NCBI RefSeq assembly: GCF_000719865.1
Contig: NZ_JOID01000040.1
Location: 1-40,823, forward strand
Length of the DNA stretch: 40,823 nt
Direction of reading: 5' to 3'
From: Streptomyces albus subsp. albus
Lineage (GTDB): Bacteria; Actinomycetota; Actinomycetes; Streptomycetales; Streptomycetaceae
Shown here: in pieces, positions 40,238 through 40,823 of the stretch
Position numbering within the stretch: the first letter of the stretch is position 1
Layout: the number at the start of each line of letters is the position of its first letter
The notes under the pieces: model-generated
What the model saw: only the letters and a program-made list of their open reading frames with translations
What the model was told of the DNA's origin: nothing
The model's database searches: none
Position numbers and translations under genes: made by a program

Positions 40238-40690
40238 CTGGCACCTCCAGACGACGTGGCTGCGTAGCGCTTGTGGCGCTTGTACGTGCTCCCTGTTCCG
40301 TACTCCGTTTCATTGAACTCGAACGTGATGGAGCCCACACCGTGTTCCCGGAAATCGGTGTCCCGGGGCGACGACCGGGGAGGGCAGCGCGCCGCAACCG
40401 GCCGGACGGGATCGGTGGTTGGGACGGAGCCCGGGGCGGGACGGGGCAGGGCGGTGAGCGGGGCGGACGGAAGCGGCCGGAGACGGGCCGGCGGCCGGAG
40501 GGCGGGCAGCAGGCGGAACGGGCCGGTCGACGGAGACGGGGACAGGCAGCGGGACCGGGGCCGGCGGCCGAGGCCAGGGGGCTTGGCGCGGCCGGCCGCC
40601 CTGTCCGGAGAAGTCACCCGAAAAAGCGTTGAGTCCCGGCGGGTCGTCCGCTTACGCTCGCAGCACACGAGAAGGGAGGTGGTTCGGCAG
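40238..40690. other. Divergent region, PAS protein / disrupted gene
   Basis: 453 bp. Near the PAS gene is a 9-bp repeat (GCGCTTGTG, GCGCTTGTA at about 40267-40284) and an A+T-richer patch at 40300-40325 likely to hold its promoter. The rest is G+C-rich sequence with frames of no coding character up to the promoter at 40629. Confidence 0.5.
40629..40658 (+). promoter_or_regulatory. HrdB-type promoter of the disrupted gene
   Basis: TTGAGT (40629-40634) and TACGCT (40653-40658) with 18-bp spacing, good matches to the main Streptomyces promoter (TTGACN, TAGNNT). A GGGAGGTGG ribosome site follows at about 40674-40682 before ATG 40691. Confidence 0.6.
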
Positions 40691-40729
40691 ATGTCAGAAA
40701 TCCGGACGCGTGAGGTGGCTGCGGGCTAG
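40691..40729 (+). pseudogene. Start of a small gene cut by an IS element
   Basis: ATG 40691 with a strong ribosome site (GGGAGGTGG) and promoter starts a frame of only 12 codons, MSEIRTREVAAG, then TAG at 40727-40729. That stop lies where the IS element appears to begin, so the gene is probably interrupted rather than naturally this short. The rest of the original gene would lie beyond the IS, outside the window. Identity unknown. Confidence 0.5.
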
Positions 40730-40823
40730 GTCGTTTCTGATGGCTCTTGGACGGTGTCTCGGAGCCAGATGACGATCGCGGTGACGGTCAGAGTGCCATT
40801 GAAGATGTAGTCGCGTTTGTCAT
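40726..40823 (-). mobile_element. IS5-family transposase, C-terminal end (partial)
   Basis: The minus strand reads in one open frame from the window edge to a TAG at 40728-40726, giving DKRDYIFNGTLTVTAIVI, then WLRDTVQEPSETT. This matches the C-terminus of IS5-family transposases (pattern YDKR-x-Y, then a hydrophobic strand and IWLR). The base composition is less G+C rich than the surrounding DNA, as expected of an acquired element. Codon use is also unlike its neighbours. The stop overlaps what looks like the end of the element, a common layout in the IS427 group. The target site may be the CTAG at 40726-40729. The element continues beyond the window. Confidence 0.7.

Noticed and set aside
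1..40823. tRNA, rRNA, riboswitch or replication origin
   Set aside because: No T-loop or acceptor pattern, no conserved riboswitch core and no DnaA-box cluster beyond the single pair at 14388-14408 was found by eye.

Overview
The window is typical Streptomyces chromosome: more than 70% G+C throughout, third codon positions almost all G or C, many GTG starts, and several GTGA stop/start overlaps. Gene content and order resemble, from memory, the conserved core around afsK-afsS-afsR in S. coelicolor (roughly SCO4390 to SCO4430). No database search was possible, so homologue names rest on remembered motifs and synteny.

Layout. 1-5.2 kb: a repeat-rich leader, a Tat-exported PHP phosphoesterase, a DoxX-like membrane protein with a lysine/alanine-rich tail, and a convergent methyltransferase. 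5.6-15.2 kb: the afs regulatory cluster. It holds afsR (SARP/NB-ARC/TPR activator), afsS (tiny DNH-repeat protein), a 49-residue exported peptide carrying the same DNH motif, a secreted Ser/Gly-rich protein, afsK (Ser/Thr kinase with a PQQ-type propeller), a VOC protein, and a TetR regulator followed by a flavin monooxygenase. 17.1-24 kb: a sigma-control region. It holds an ECF sigma factor coupled to a membrane protein, an RsbW-like ATPase, an EF-hand protein, a STAS anti-anti-sigma protein, and a second sigma factor coupled to a zinc-finger anti-sigma-like protein. 24.2-31 kb: purU, an SCO4402-family protein, a periplasmic-binding lipoprotein, a Gln/Pro-rich single-pass membrane protein with repeated Thr-Gln motifs, and a TPR regulator. 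31.7-40.8 kb: an ABC exporter pair, an alpha/beta hydrolase, the iron regulator dmdR1, a SIS protein, and a PAS/GAF sensor. At the right edge an IS5-type element has cut a small gene.

How it works together. By knowledge of the family, AfsK phosphorylates AfsR, which activates afsS and so antibiotic production. The sequence supports this wiring here: Thr168 of AfsK is in place, and two 11-bp direct repeats of SARP-operator form lie upstream of afsS. The afsS transcript would start with a perfect 15-bp hairpin and end at a strong terminator.

The least expected items are the exported DNH peptide next to afsS, the afsS leader hairpin, a pair of head-to-head DnaA boxes in the VOC/TetR divergent promoter, a hairpin whose two arms contain the stop codons of two convergent genes, the histone-H1-like tail on the DoxX protein, and several short perfect tandem arrays (8, 14 and 21 bp) between genes.
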